Assembly: GCA_001695595.3 (NCBI GenBank) | Contig: MBPM02000305.1 | Location: forward strand, 1 to 31,083 | Direction of reading: 5' to 3' | Length of the DNA stretch: 31,083 bases | DNA from: Plasmopara viticola | Taxonomy: Eukaryota > Oomycota > Peronosporomycetes > Peronosporales > Peronosporaceae | Part shown: positions 1-10,682 of the stretch, piece by piece | How positions within the stretch are numbered: the stretch's first letter is position 1 | Layout: each line of letters begins with the position of its first letter | Translations under genes and position numbers: made by a program | The notes under the pieces: model-generated | Databases searched by the model: none | Told to the model about the DNA's origin: nothing | Seen by the model: only the letters and a program-made list of their open reading frames with translations

Positions 1-25
1 TTAGATGTCGAAGCACTCGCTAGGT

Positions 26-30
26 AAAAA
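26..30 (-). terminator. Pol III terminator of A copy 1
   Basis: Five T on the minus strand begin 33 nt past the tRNA 3' end. The same T-run follows the A copies throughout the array, whereas B copies have no T-run of four or more within about 100 nt. Confidence 0.6.
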
Positions 31-73
31 GTGTGCGCTTATGACTTCCATGATGTAACAAGTGGACACTGGG

Positions 74-84
74 GGTATCGATCC
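74..84 (-). promoter_or_regulatory. Pol III B box (internal, A copy 1)
   Basis: GGATCGATACC at tRNA positions 52-62 fits GGTTCGANNCC except for A54, the usual alanine-family variant. It is conserved in full-length A copies; the shortened copies lose one base in the flanking G or C run. Confidence 0.7.
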
Positions 85-116
85 CCCTACCTCCCGCATG
101 CGAAGCGGGCGCTCTA

Positions 117-128
117 CCATTTGAGCTA
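117..128 (-). promoter_or_regulatory. Pol III A box (internal, A copy 1)
   Basis: TAGCTCAAATGG at tRNA positions 8-19 fits the A-box pattern TRGCNNARYNGG except for A at the Y position. The same sequence is present in every A copy. Confidence 0.7.
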
Positions 129-366
129 AGCGCCCTGACAAGTTTGTGCATCCCACAGACAACACGTACTTCACTAATATAGTACTGAGCGAAACTAGAG
201 AAGTAAGACCAAGAACTTTAGATGTTCGTATGTGCTGGTAGAAAGAAAAAGAATTATTTTCTCAGAAATGTACTAAACACTTCTCAAGCTTTACCGGTTG
301 GAAATTGGTTACCATACGATGTCGAAGCACTCGTAAGGCCATTTGAAGCTTTCATGATGTAACATG

Positions 367-439
367 TGGATCCTGGGGGTATCGATCCCTCTACCTCCCG
401 CATGCGAAGTGGGCGCTCTACCATTTGAGCTAAGTGCCA
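367..439 (-). pseudogene. tRNA-Ala(CGC)-like degenerate B copy 1
   Basis: This is the reference B copy, 73 nt, still with anticodon CGC, G3:U70 and A73. It carries mismatches 1:72 (U-C), 4:69 (C-A) and 5:68 (A-G) in the acceptor, 30:40 (A-C) in the anticodon stem and 50:64 (A-C) in the T stem. No close Pol III terminator follows. It is probably a pseudogene, although tRNA-finding software might still call it tRNA-Ala. Confidence 0.7.
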
Positions 440-587
440 ATTGGGGTGTAGACGGTCCAACAAAATATTTGCGACCCCGAACAAGATAAGAAAAGTAACA
501 AGACGAAAAATCGATTATAGGTGTATAGAAGCTTAGCTAAGAAACTATAGGTTGAGTAATTTTTTTAATACATGACATTTTTAACTC

Positions 588-599
588 AGCGAAGCGCTC
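588..599 (-). pseudogene. Relic of a tRNA 5' end in the unit spacer
   Basis: Here AGCGAAGCGCTC is followed by TGACA, matching 15 of 17 positions of the AGCTAAGCGCCC-TGACA block at A-copy 5' ends. The downstream text (GTGCATCTCAC versus GTGCATCCCAC) also matches. I read it as the remnant of a third tRNA copy whose body was lost. It is present in every standard unit; a better preserved version is at 17251-17262. Confidence 0.55.
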
Positions 600-874
600 T
601 GACAGGCTAGTGCATCTCACTTAGCTTTTCACGCATACTGCAAACTCACACTATTCAGATAACGCGCATTTTCAAGAGTTTTACGGATCGCCGAGCAATA
701 CAAGATTAACGATTGTTTGACACTTTAATGGCTACACCCATACCGGTGTTGGATTCTCGTATAAACGAACCAAAATCGTTGAAGTTTATGCACGGTTGAC
801 GATTTGTTATCATTAGATGTCGAAGCACTCGCTAGGTAAAAAGTGTGCGCTTATGACTTCCATGATGTAACAAG

Positions 875-945
875 TGGACACTGGGGTATCGATCCCCTAC
901 CTCCCGCATGCGAAGCGGGCGCTCTACCATTTGAGCTAAGCGCCC
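875..945 (-). tRNA. tRNA-Ala(CGC), A copy 2 (71 nt)
   Basis: Identical to the copy at 63-135 except that one base is missing from each strand of the T stem, giving 4/4 pairs. A homopolymer read error is a possible cause. Confidence 0.7.
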
Positions 946-1179
946 TGACAAGTTTGTGCATCCCACAGACAACACGTACTTCACTAATATAGTACTGAGC
1001 GAAACTAGAGAAGTAAGACCAAGAACTTTAGATGTTCGTATGATAGCTGGTAGGAAAGAAAAAGAATTATTTTCTCAGAAATGTACTAAACACTTCTCAA
1101 GCTTTACCGGTTGGAAATTGGTTACCATACGATGTCGAAGCACTCGTAAGGCCATTAGAAGCTTTCATGATGTAACATG

Positions 1180-1251
1180 TGGATCCTGGGGGATCGATCC
1201 CTCTACCTCCCGCACGCGAAGTGGGCGCTCTACCATTTGAGCTAAGTGCCA
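1180..1251 (-). pseudogene. tRNA-Ala-like B copy 2
   Basis: A 72-nt B copy with one T-loop base lost and T38-side loop change (CGCACG instead of CGCATG on the plus strand). The anticodon is still CGC. Confidence 0.65.
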
Positions 1252-1690
1252 ATTAGGGTGTAGACGGTCCAACAAAATATTTGCGACCCGAACAAGATAA
1301 GAAAAGTAACAAGACGAAAAATCGATTATAGGTGTATAGAAGCTTAGCTAAGCCGAGAAGCTATAGGTTGAGTAATTTTTTTAATACATGACATTTTTAA
1401 CTCAGCGAAGCGCTCTGACAGGCTAGTGCATCTCACTTAGCTTTTCACGCATACTGCAAACTCACACTATTCAGATAACGCGCATTTTCAAGAGTTTTAC
1501 GGATCGCCGAGCAATACAAGATTAACGATTGTTTGACACTTTAATGGCTACACCCATACCGGTGTTGGATTCTCGTATAAACGAACCAAAATCGTTGAAG
1601 TTTATGCACGGTTGACGATTTGTTATCATTAGATGTCGAAGCACTCGCTAGGTAAAAAGTGTGCGCTTATGACTTCCATGATGTAACAAG

Positions 1691-1763
1691 TGGACACTGG
1701 GGGTATCGATCCCCCTACCTCCCGCATGCGAAGCGGGCGCTCTACCATTTGAGCTAAGCGCCC
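1691..1763 (-). tRNA. tRNA-Ala(CGC), A copy 3
   Basis: 73 nt, same sequence and full pairing as the copy at 63-135. Confidence 0.88.
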
Positions 1764-1992
1764 TGACAAGTTGTGCATCCCACAGACAACACGTACTTCA
1801 CTAATATAGTACTGAGCGAAACTAGAGAAGTAAGACCAAGAACTTTAGATGTTCTAGTGCTGGTAGGAAAGAAAAAGAATTATTTTCTCAGAAATGTACT
1901 AAACACTTCTCAAGCTTTACCGGTTGGAAATTGGTTACCATACGATGTCGAAGCACTCGTAAGGCCATTTGAAGCTTTCATGATGTAACATG

Positions 1993-2065
1993 TGGATCCT
2001 GGGGGTATCGATCCCTCTACCTCCCGCATGCGAAGTGGGCGCTCTACCATTTGAGCTAAGTGCCA
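1993..2065 (-). pseudogene. tRNA-Ala-like B copy 3
   Basis: 73 nt, same stem mismatches as the B copy at 367-439. Confidence 0.68.
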
Positions 2066-2505
2066 ATTGGGGTGTAGACGGTCCAACAAAATATTTGCGA
2101 CCCCGAACAAGATAAGAAAAGTAACAAGACGAAAAATCGATTATAGGTGTATAGAAGCTTAGCTAAGCCGAGAAGCTATAGGTTGAGTAATTTTTTTAAT
2201 ACATGGCATTTTTAACTCAGCGAAGCGCTCTGACAGGCTAGTGCATCTCACTTAGCTTTTCACGCATACTGCAAACTCACACTATTCAGATAACGCGCAT
2301 TTTCAAGAGTTTTACGGATCGCCGAGCAATACAAGATTAACGATTGTTTGACACTTTAATGGCTACACCCATACCGGTGTTGGATTCTCGTATAAACGAA
2401 CCAAAATCGTTGAAGTTTATGCACGGTTGACGATTTGTTATCATTAGATGTCGAAGCACTCGCTAGGTAAAAAGTGTGCGCTTATGACTTCCATGATGTA
2501 ACAAG

Positions 2506-2577
2506 TGGACACTGGGGTATCGATCCCCCTACCTCCCGCATGCGAAGCGGGCGCTCTACCATTTGAGCTAAGCGCCC
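2506..2577 (-). tRNA. tRNA-Ala(CGC), A copy 4 (72 nt)
   Basis: As 63-135 but with one base missing from the 3' strand of the T stem, which leaves one unpaired G. Confidence 0.7.
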
Positions 2578-2825
2578 TGACAAGTTTGTGCATCCCACAG
2601 ACAACACGTACTTCACTAATATAGTACTGAGCGAAACTAGAGAAGTAAGACCAAGAACTTTAGATGTTCGTATGGCTACACATATGATAGTGCTGGTAGG
2701 AAAGAAAAAGAATTATTTTCTCAGAAATGTACTAAACACTTCTCAAGCTTTACCGGTTGGAAATTGGTTACCATACGATGTCGAAGCACTCGTAAGGCCA
2801 TTTGAAGCTTTCATGATGTAACATG

Positions 2826-2898
2826 TGGATCCTGGGGGTATCGATCCCTCTACCTCCCGCATGCGAAGTGGGCGCTCTACCATTTGAGCTAAGTGCCA
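2826..2898 (-). pseudogene. tRNA-Ala-like B copy 4
   Basis: 73 nt, same stem mismatches as the B copy at 367-439. Confidence 0.68.
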
Positions 2899-3330
2899 AT
2901 TGGGGTGTAGACGGTCCAACAAAATATTTGCGACCCCGAACAAGATAAGAAAAGTAACAAGACGAAAAATCGATTATAGGTGTATAGAAGCTTAGCTAAG
3001 AAGCTATAGGTTGAGTAATTTTTTAATACATGACATTTTTAACTCAGCGAAGCGCTCTGACAGGCTAGTGCATCTCACTTAGCTTTTCACGCATACTGCA
3101 AACTCACACTATTCAGATAACGCGCATTTTCAAGAGTTTTACGGATCGCCGAGCAATACAAGATTAACGATTGTTTGACACTTTAATGGCTACACCCATA
3201 CCGGTGTTGGATTCTCGTATAAACGAACCAAAATCGTTGAAGTTTATGCACGGTTGACGATTTGTTATCATTAGATGTCGAAGCACTCGCTAGGTAAAAA
3301 GTGCGCTTATGACTTCCATGATGTAACAAG

Positions 3331-3403
3331 TGGACACTGGGGGTATCGATCCCCCTACCTCCCGCATGCGAAGCGGGCGCTCTACCATTTGAGCTAAGCG
3401 CCC
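3331..3403 (-). tRNA. tRNA-Ala(CGC), A copy 5
   Basis: 73 nt, fully paired. The 3' flank has lost two bases between the terminator T-run and the gene. Confidence 0.88.
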
Positions 3404-3649
3404 TGACAAGTTTGTGCATCCCACAGACAACACGTACTTCACTAATATAGTACTGAGCGAAACTAGAGAAGTAAGACCAAGAACTTTAGATGTTCGTATG
3501 GCTACACATATGATAGTGCTGGTAGGAAAGAAAAGAATTATTTTCTCAGAAATGTACTAAACACTTCTCAAGCTTTACCGGTTGGAAATTGGTTACCATA
3601 CGATGTCGAAGCACTCGTAAGGCCATTGAAGCTTTCATGATGTAACATG

Positions 3650-3722
3650 TGGATCCTGGGGGTATCGATCCCTCTACCTCCCGCATGCGAAGTGGGCGCT
3701 CTACCATTTGAGCTAAGTGCCA
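3650..3722 (-). pseudogene. tRNA-Ala-like B copy 5
   Basis: 73 nt, same stem mismatches as the B copy at 367-439. Confidence 0.68.
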
Positions 3723-4156
3723 ATTGGGTGTAGACGGTCCAACAAAATATTTGCGACCCCGAACAAGATAAGAAAAGTAACAAGACGAAAAATCGATTAT
3801 AGGTGTATAGAAGCTTAGCTAAGAAGCTATAGGTTGAGTAATTTTTTTAATACATGACATTTTTAACTCAGCGAAGCGCTCTGACAGGCTAGTGCATCTC
3901 ACTTAGCTTTTCACGCATACTGCAAACTCACACTATTCAGATAACGCGCATTTTCAAGAGTTTTACGGATCGCCGAGCAATACAAGATTAACGATTGTTT
4001 GACACTTTAATGGCTACACCCATACCGGTGTTGGATTCTCGTATAAACGAACCAAAATCGTTGAAGTTTATGCACGGTTGACGATTTGTTATCATTAGAT
4101 GTCGAAGCACTCGCTAGGTAAAAAGTGTGCGCTTATGACTTCCATGATGTAACAAG

Positions 4157-4228
4157 TGGACACTGGGGTATCGATCCCCCTACCTCCCGCATGCGAAGCG
4201 GGCGCTCTACCATTTGAGCTAAGCGCCC
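4157..4228 (-). tRNA. tRNA-Ala(CGC), A copy 6 (72 nt)
   Basis: As 63-135 with one base missing from the 3' strand of the T stem. Confidence 0.7.
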
Positions 4229-4476
4229 TGACAAGTTTGTGCATCCCACAGACAACACGTACTTCACTAATATAGTACTGAGCGAAACTAGAGAAGTAAG
4301 ACCAAGAACTTTAGATGTTCATATGGCTACACATATGATAGTGCTGGTAGGAAAGAAAAAGAATTATTTTCTCAGAAATGTACTAAACACTTCTCAAGCT
4401 TTACCGGTTGGAAATTGGTTACCATACGATGTCGAAGCACTCGTAAGGCCATTTGAAGCTTTCATGATGTAACATG

Positions 4477-4549
4477 TGGATCCTGGGGGTATCGATCCCT
4501 CTACCTCCCGCATGCGAAGTGGGCGCTCTACCATTTGAGCTAAGTGCCA
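4477..4549 (-). pseudogene. tRNA-Ala-like B copy 6
   Basis: 73 nt, same stem mismatches as the B copy at 367-439. Confidence 0.68.
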
Positions 4550-4984
4550 ATTGGGGTGTAGACGGTCCAACAAAATATTTGCGACCCCGAACAAGATAAG
4601 AAAAGTAACAAGACGAAAAATCGATTATAGGTGTATAGAAGCTTAGCTAAGAAGCTATGGGCTGAGTACTTTTTTTAATACATGACATTTTTAACTCAGC
4701 GAAGCGCTCTGACAGGCTAGTGCATCTCACTTAGCTTTTCACGCATACTGCAAACTCACACTATTCAGATAACGCGCATTTTCAAGAGTTTTACGGATCG
4801 CCGAGCAATACAAGATTAACGATTGTTTGACACTTTAATGGCTACACCCATACCGGTGTTGGATTCTCGTATAAACGAACCAAAATCGTTGAAGTTTATG
4901 CACGGTTGACGATTTGTTATCATTAGATGTCGAAGCACTCGCTAGGTAAAAAGTGTGCGCTTATGACTTCCATGATGTAACAAG

Positions 4985-5057
4985 TGGACACTGGGGGTAT
5001 CGATCCCCCTACCTCCCGCATGCGAAGCGGGCGCTCTACCATTTGAGCTAAGCGCCC
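4985..5057 (-). tRNA. tRNA-Ala(CGC), A copy 7
   Basis: 73 nt, fully paired. Confidence 0.88.
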
Positions 5058-5305
5058 TGACAAGTTTGTGCATCCCACAGACAACACGTACTTCACTAAT
5101 ATAGTACTGAGCGAAACTAGAGAAGTAAGACCAAGAACTTTAGATGTTCGTATGGCTACACATATGATAGTGCTGGTAGGAAAGAAAAAGAATTATTTTC
5201 TCAGAAATGTACTAAACACTTCTCAAGCTTTACCGGTTGGAAATTGGTTACCATACGATGTCGAAGCACTCGTAAGGCCATTTGAAGCTTTCATGATGTA
5301 ACATG

Positions 5306-5377
5306 TGGATCCTGGGGTATCGATCCCTCTACCTCCCGCATGCGAAGTGGGCGCTCTACCATTTGAGCTAAGTGCCA
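5306..5377 (-). pseudogene. tRNA-Ala-like B copy 7
   Basis: 72 nt B copy with one further base missing from the T-stem C run. Confidence 0.65.
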
Positions 5378-5817
5378 ATTGGGGTGTAGACGGTCCAACA
5401 AAATATTTGCGACCCCGAACAAGATAAGAAAAGTAACAAGACGAAAAATCGATTATAGGTGTATAGAAGCTTAGCTAAGCCGAGAAGCTATAGGTTGAGT
5501 AATTTTTTTAATACATGACATTTTTAACTCAGCGAAGCGCTCTGACAGGCTAGTGCATCTCACTTAGCTTTTCACGCATACTGCAAACTCACACTATTCA
5601 GATAACGCGCATTTTCAAGAGTTTTACGGATCGCCGAGCAATACAAGATTAACGATTGTTTGACACTTTAATGGCTACACCCATACCGGTGTTGGATTCT
5701 CGTATAAACGAACCAAAATCGTTGAAGTTTATGCACGGTTGACGATTTGTTATCATTAGATGTCGAAGCACTCGCTAGGTAAAAAGTGTGCGCTTATGAC
5801 TTCCATGATGTAACAAG

Positions 5818-5889
5818 TGGACACTGGGGTATCGATCCCCCTACCTCCCGCATGCGAAGCGGGCGCTCTACCATTTGAGCTAAGCGCCC
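5818..5889 (-). tRNA. tRNA-Ala(CGC), A copy 8 (72 nt)
   Basis: As 63-135 with one base missing from the 3' strand of the T stem. Confidence 0.7.
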
Positions 5890-6137
5890 TGACAAGTTTG
5901 TGCATCCCACAGACAACACGTACTTCACTAATATAGTACTGAGCGAAACTAGAGAAGTAAGACCAAGAACTTTAGATGTTCGTATGGCTACACATATGAT
6001 AGTGCTGGTAGGAAAGAAAAAGAATTATTTTCTCAGAAATGTACTAAACACTTCTCAAGCTTTACCGGTTGGAAATTGGTTACCATACGATGTCGAAGCA
6101 CTCGTAAGGCCATTTGAAGCTTTCATGATGTAACATG

Positions 6138-6209
6138 TGGATCCTGGGGTATCGATCCCTCTACCTCCCGCATGCGAAGTGGGCGCTCTACCATTTGAGC
6201 TAAGCGCCC
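6138..6209 (-). pseudogene. Chimeric tRNA-Ala: A-copy 5' end joined to B-copy body
   Basis: The 3' strand, T arm and anticodon arm carry the B-copy bases, while the 5' acceptor strand (GGGCGCT) and the flank beyond it are A-type. The acceptor then mismatches at 4:69 (C-A) and 5:68 (G-G). The swap lies in or just outside the identical D-arm block and joins B directly to an A-type flank. This removes the usual spacer and makes the unit that follows only 320 bp. It is best explained as unequal crossing-over inside tRNA homology, or as an assembly collapse at the same homology. Confidence 0.75.
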
Positions 6210-6442
6210 TGACAAGTTTGTGCATCCCACAGACAACACGTATTCACTAATATAGTACTGAGCGAAACTAGAGAAGTAAGACCAAGAACTTTAGATGTTC
6301 TAGTGATAGCTGGTAGGAAAGAAAAAGAATTATTTTCTCAGAAATGTACTAAACACTTCTCAAGCTTTACCGGTTGGAAATTGGTTACCATACGATGTCG
6401 AAGCACTCGTAAGGCCATTTGAAGCTTTCATGATGTAACATG

Positions 6443-6515
6443 TGGATCCTGGGGGTATCGATCCCTCTACCTCCCGCATGCGAAGTGGGCGCTCTACCAT
6501 TTGAGCTAAGTGCCA
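6443..6515 (-). pseudogene. tRNA-Ala-like B copy 9
   Basis: 73 nt, same stem mismatches as the B copy at 367-439. It follows the chimera without an intervening standard A copy. Confidence 0.68.
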
Positions 6516-6954
6516 ATTGGGGTGTAGACGGTCCAACAAAATATTGCGACCCCGAACAAGATAAGAAAAGTAACAAGACGAAAAATCGATTATAGGTGTA
6601 TAGAAGCTTAGCTAAGCCGAGAAGCTATAGGTTGAGTAATTTTTTTAATACATGACATTTTTAACTCAGCGAAGCGCTCTGACAGGCTAGTGCATCTCAC
6701 TTAGCTTTTCACGCATACTGCAAACTCACACTATTCAGATAACGCGCATTTTCAAGAGTTTTACGGATCGCCGAGCAATACAAGATTAACGATTGTTTGA
6801 CACTTTAATGGCTACACCCATACCGGTGTTGGATTCTCGTATAAACGAACCAAAATCGTTGAAGTTTATGCACGGTTGACGATTTGTTATCATTAGATGT
6901 CGAAGCACTCGCTAGGTAAAAAGTGTGCGCTTATGACTTCCATGATGTAACAAG

Positions 6955-7025
6955 TGGACACTGGGGTATCGATCCCCTACCTCCCGCATGCGAAGCGGGC
7001 GCTCTACCATTTGAGCTAAGCGCCC
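6955..7025 (-). tRNA. tRNA-Ala(CGC), A copy 10 (71 nt)
   Basis: As 63-135 with one base missing from each T-stem strand. Confidence 0.7.
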
Positions 7026-7273
7026 TGACAAGTTTGTGCATCCCACAGACAACACGTACTTCACTAATATAGTACTGAGCGAAACTAGAGAAGTAAGACC
7101 AAGAACTTTAGATGTTCGTATGGCTACACATATGATAGTGCTGGTAGGAAAGAAAAAGAATTATTTTCTCAGAAATGTACTAAACACTTCTCAAGCTTTA
7201 CCGGTTGGAAATTGGTTACCATACGATGTCGAAGCACTCGTAAGGCCATTTGAAGCTTTCATGATGTAACATG

Positions 7274-7346
7274 TGGATCCTGGGGGTATCGATCCCTCTA
7301 CCTCCCGCATGCGAAGTGGGCGCTCTACCATTTGAGCTAAGTGCCA
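7274..7346 (-). pseudogene. tRNA-Ala-like B copy 10
   Basis: 73 nt, same stem mismatches as the B copy at 367-439. Confidence 0.68.
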
Positions 7347-7786
7347 ATTGGGGTGTAGACGGTCCAACAAAATATTTGCGACCCCGAACAAGATAAGAAA
7401 AGTAACAAGACGAAAAATCGATTATAGGTGTATAGAAGCTTAGCTAAGCCGAGAAGCTATAGGTTGAGTAATTTTTTTAATACATGACATTTTTAACTCA
7501 GCGAAGCGCTCTGACAGGCTAGTGCATCTCACTTAGCTTTTCACGCATACTGCAAACTCACACTATTCAGATAACGCGCATTTTCAAGAGTTTTACGGAT
7601 CGCCGAGCAATACAAGATTAACGATTGTTTGACACTTTAATGGCTACACCCATACCGGTGTTGGATTCTCGTATAAACGAACCAAAATCGTTGAAGTTTA
7701 TGCACGGTTGACGATTTGTTATCATTAGATGTCGAAGCACTCGCTAGGTAAAAAGTGTGCGCTTATGACTTCCATGATGTAACAAG

Positions 7787-7859
7787 TGGACACTGGGGGT
7801 ATCGATCCCCCTACCTCCCGCATGCGAAGCGGGCGCTCTACCATTTGAGCTAAGCGCCC
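7787..7859 (-). tRNA. tRNA-Ala(CGC), A copy 11
   Basis: 73 nt, fully paired. Confidence 0.88.
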
Positions 7860-8107
7860 TGACAAGTTTGTGCATCCCACAGACAACACGTACTTCACTA
7901 ATATAGTACTGAGCGAAACTAGAGAAGTAAGACCAAGAACTTTAGATGTTCGTATGGCTACACATATGATAGTGCTGGTAGGAAAGAAAAAGAATTATTT
8001 TCTCAGAAATGTACTAAACACTTCTCAAGCTTTACCGGTTGGAAATTGGTTACCATACGATGTCGAAGCACTCGTAAGGCCATTTGAAGCTTTCATGATG
8101 TAACATG

Positions 8108-8180
8108 TGGATCCTGGGGGTATCGATCCCTCTACCTCCCGCATGCGAAGTGGGCGCTCTACCATTTGAGCTAAGTGCCA
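8108..8180 (-). pseudogene. tRNA-Ala-like B copy 11
   Basis: 73 nt, same stem mismatches as the B copy at 367-439. Confidence 0.68.
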
Positions 8181-8621
8181 ATTGGGGTGTAGACGGTCCA
8201 ACAAAATATTTGCGACCCCGAACAAGATAAGAAAAGTAACAAGACGAAAAATCGATTATAGGTGTATAGAAGCTTAGCTAAGCCGAGAAGCTATAGGTTG
8301 AGTAATTTTTTTTAATACATGACATTTTTAACTCAGCGAAGCGCTCTGACAGGCTAGTGCATCTCACTTAGCTTTTCACGCATACTGCAAACTCACACTA
8401 TTCAGATAACGCGCATTTTCAAGAGTTTTACGGATCGCCGAGCAATACAAGATTAACGATTGTTTGACACTTTAATGGCTACACCCATACCGGTGTTGGA
8501 TTCTCGTATAAACGAACCAAAATCGTTGAAGTTTATGCACGGTTGACGATTTGTTATCATTAGATGTCGAAGCACTCGCTAGGTAAAAAGTGTGCGCTTA
8601 TGACTTCCATGATGTAACAAG

Positions 8622-8694
8622 TGGACACTGGGGGTATCGATCCCCCTACCTCCCGCATGCGAAGCGGGCGCTCTACCATTTGAGCTAAGCGCCC
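8622..8694 (-). tRNA. tRNA-Ala(CGC), A copy 12
   Basis: 73 nt, fully paired. Confidence 0.88.
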
Positions 8695-8942
8695 TGACAA
8701 GTTTGTGCATCCCACAGACAACACGTACTTCACTAATATAGTACTGAGCGAAACTAGAGAAGTAAGACCAAGAACTTTAGATGTTCGTATGGCTACACAT
8801 ATGATAGTGCTGGTAGGAAAGAAAAAGAATTATTTTCTCAGAAATGTACTAAACACTTCTCAAGCTTTACCGGTTGGAAATTGGTTACCATACGATGTCG
8901 AAGCACTCGTAAGGCCATTTGAAGCTTTCATGATGTAACATG

Positions 8943-9015
8943 TGGATCCTGGGGGTATCGATCCCTCTACCTCCCGCATGCGAAGTGGGCGCTCTACCAT
9001 TTGAGCTAAGTGCCA
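8943..9015 (-). pseudogene. tRNA-Ala-like B copy 12
   Basis: 73 nt, same stem mismatches as the B copy at 367-439. Confidence 0.68.
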
Positions 9016-9455
9016 ATTGGGGTGTAGACGGTCCAACAAAATATTTGCGACCCCGAACAAGATAAGAAAAGTAACAAGACGAAAAATCGATTATAGGTGT
9101 ATAGAAGCTTAGCTAAGCCGAGAAGCTATAGGTTGAGTAATTTTTTTAATACATGACATTTTTAACTCAGCGAAGCGCTCTGACAGGCTAGTGCATCTCA
9201 CTTAGCTTTTCACGCATACTGCAAACTCACACTATTCAGATAACGCGCATTTTCAAGAGTTTTACGGATCGCCGAGCAATACAAGATTAACGATTGTTTG
9301 ACACTTTAATGGCTACACCCATACCGGTGTTGGATTCTCGTATAAACGAACCAAAATCGTTGAAGTTTATGCACGGTTGACGATTTGTTATCATTAGATG
9401 TCGAAGCACTCGCTAGGTAAAAAGTGTGCGCTTATGACTTCCATGATGTAACAAG

Positions 9456-9528
9456 TGGACACTGGGGGTATCGATCCCCCTACCTCCCGCATGCGAAGCG
9501 GGCGCTCTACCATTTGAGCTAAGCGCCC
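9456..9528 (-). tRNA. tRNA-Ala(CGC), A copy 13
   Basis: 73 nt, fully paired. Confidence 0.88.
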
Positions 9529-9776
9529 TGACAAGTTTGTGCATCCCACAGACAACACGTACTTCACTAATATAGTACTGAGCGAAACTAGAGAAGTAAG
9601 ACCAAGAACTTTAGATGTTCGTATGGCTACACATATGATAGTGCTGGTAGGAAAGAAAAAGAATTATTTTCTCAGAAATGTACTAAACACTTCTCAAGCT
9701 TTACCGGTTGGAAATTGGTTACCATACGATGTCGAAGCACTCGTAAGGCCATTTGAAGCTTTCATGATGTAACATG

Positions 9777-9849
9777 TGGATCCTGGGGGTATCGATCCCT
9801 CTACCTCCCGCATGCGAAGTGGGCGCTCTACCATTTGAGCTAAGTGCCA
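9777..9849 (-). pseudogene. tRNA-Ala-like B copy 13
   Basis: 73 nt, same stem mismatches as the B copy at 367-439. Confidence 0.68.
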
Positions 9850-10289
9850 ATTGGGGTGTAGACGGTCCAACAAAATATTTGCGACCCCGAACAAGATAAG
9901 AAAAGTAACAAGACGAAAAATCGATTATAGGTGTATAGAAGCTTAGCTAAGCCGAGAAGCTATAGGTTGAGTAATTTTTTTAATACATGACATTTTTAAC
10001 TCAGCGAAGCGCTCTGACAGGCTAGTGCATCTCACTTAGCTTTTCACGCATACTGCAAACTCACACTATTCAGATAACGCGCATTTTCAAGAGTTTTACG
10101 GATCGCCGAGCAATACAAGATTAACGATTGTTTGACACTTTAATGGCTACACCCATACCGGTGTTGGATTCTCGTATAAACGAACCAAAATCGTTGAAGT
10201 TTATGCACGGTTGACGATTTGTTATCATTAGATGTCGAAGCACTCGCTAGGTAAAAAGTGTGCGCTTATGACTTCCATGATGTAACAAG

Positions 10290-10361
10290 TGGACACTGGG
10301 GTATCGATCCCCCTACCTCCCGCATGCGAAGCGGGCGCTCTACCATTTGAGCTAAGCGCCC
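10290..10361 (-). tRNA. tRNA-Ala(CGC), A copy 14 (72 nt)
   Basis: As 63-135 with one base missing from the 3' strand of the T stem. Confidence 0.7.
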
Positions 10362-10609
10362 TGACAAGTTTGTGCATCCCACAGACAACACGTACTTCAC
10401 TAATATAGTACTGAGCGAAACTAGAGAAGTAAGACCAAGAACTTTAGATGTTCGTATGGCTACACATATGATAGTGCTGGTAGGAAAGAAAAAGAATTAT
10501 TTTCTCAGAAATGTACTAAACACTTCTCAAGCTTTACCGGTTGGAAATTGGTTACCATACGATGTCGAAGCACTCGTAAGGCCATTTGAAGCTTTCATGA
10601 TGTAACATG

Positions 10610-10682
10610 TGGATCCTGGGGGTATCGATCCCTCTACCTCCCGCATGCGAAGTGGGCGCTCTACCATTTGAGCTAAGTGCCA
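10610..10682 (-). pseudogene. tRNA-Ala-like B copy 14
   Basis: 73 nt, same stem mismatches as the B copy at 367-439. Confidence 0.68.

Larger units (their letters stand above)
63..135 (-). tRNA. tRNA-Ala(CGC), A copy 1
   Basis: This is the reference A copy, 73 nt. The acceptor pairs 7/7 with G:U at 3:70 and 5:68; G3:U70 is the classic alanine identity pair. The D stem GCTC/GAGC, anticodon stem CCCGC/GCGGG and T stem GGGGG/CCCCC all pair. The loop TTCGCAT gives anticodon CGC, which reads GCG. The T loop ATCGATA with A54 is usual for eukaryotic tRNA-Ala. The discriminator is A and no CCA is encoded. Transcription runs leftward into a T-run. A and B boxes are close to consensus, so this looks expressible. 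Confidence 0.9.
7026..7859. repeat. Representative array unit (834 bp)
   Basis: A typical full-length unit running from just beyond one A-copy 5' end to the next. The B copy is at 7274-7346 and the A copy at 7787-7859. Neither flank contains a convincing protein gene: the recurrent 77-codon plus-strand frame between A and B copies starts at GTG, overlaps no recognisable domain and is broken in several units. The spacer beyond the B copy holds a T-run before an ATACATGACA motif and then the tRNA 5'-end relic. Confidence 0.85.

Noticed and set aside
61..135. A54 in the T loop as an initiator-tRNA or defect signal
   Set aside because: Eukaryotic tRNA-Ala normally has this T-loop sequence, and G3:U70 plus the CGC anticodon fit alanine.
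284..484. Recurrent 66-codon minus-strand frames (AQMVERPLRMREVEGSIPPGS text)
   Set aside because: This is the familiar false translation of a tRNA gene; the codons lie across the B copies.
956..1240. Recurrent 71-94-codon plus-strand frames starting MHPTDN in nearly every unit
   Set aside because: They start at GTG, match no family, overlap the flank blocks shared with the non-coding half of the unit, and are broken by indels in several units. They persist only because the repeat is homogeneous.
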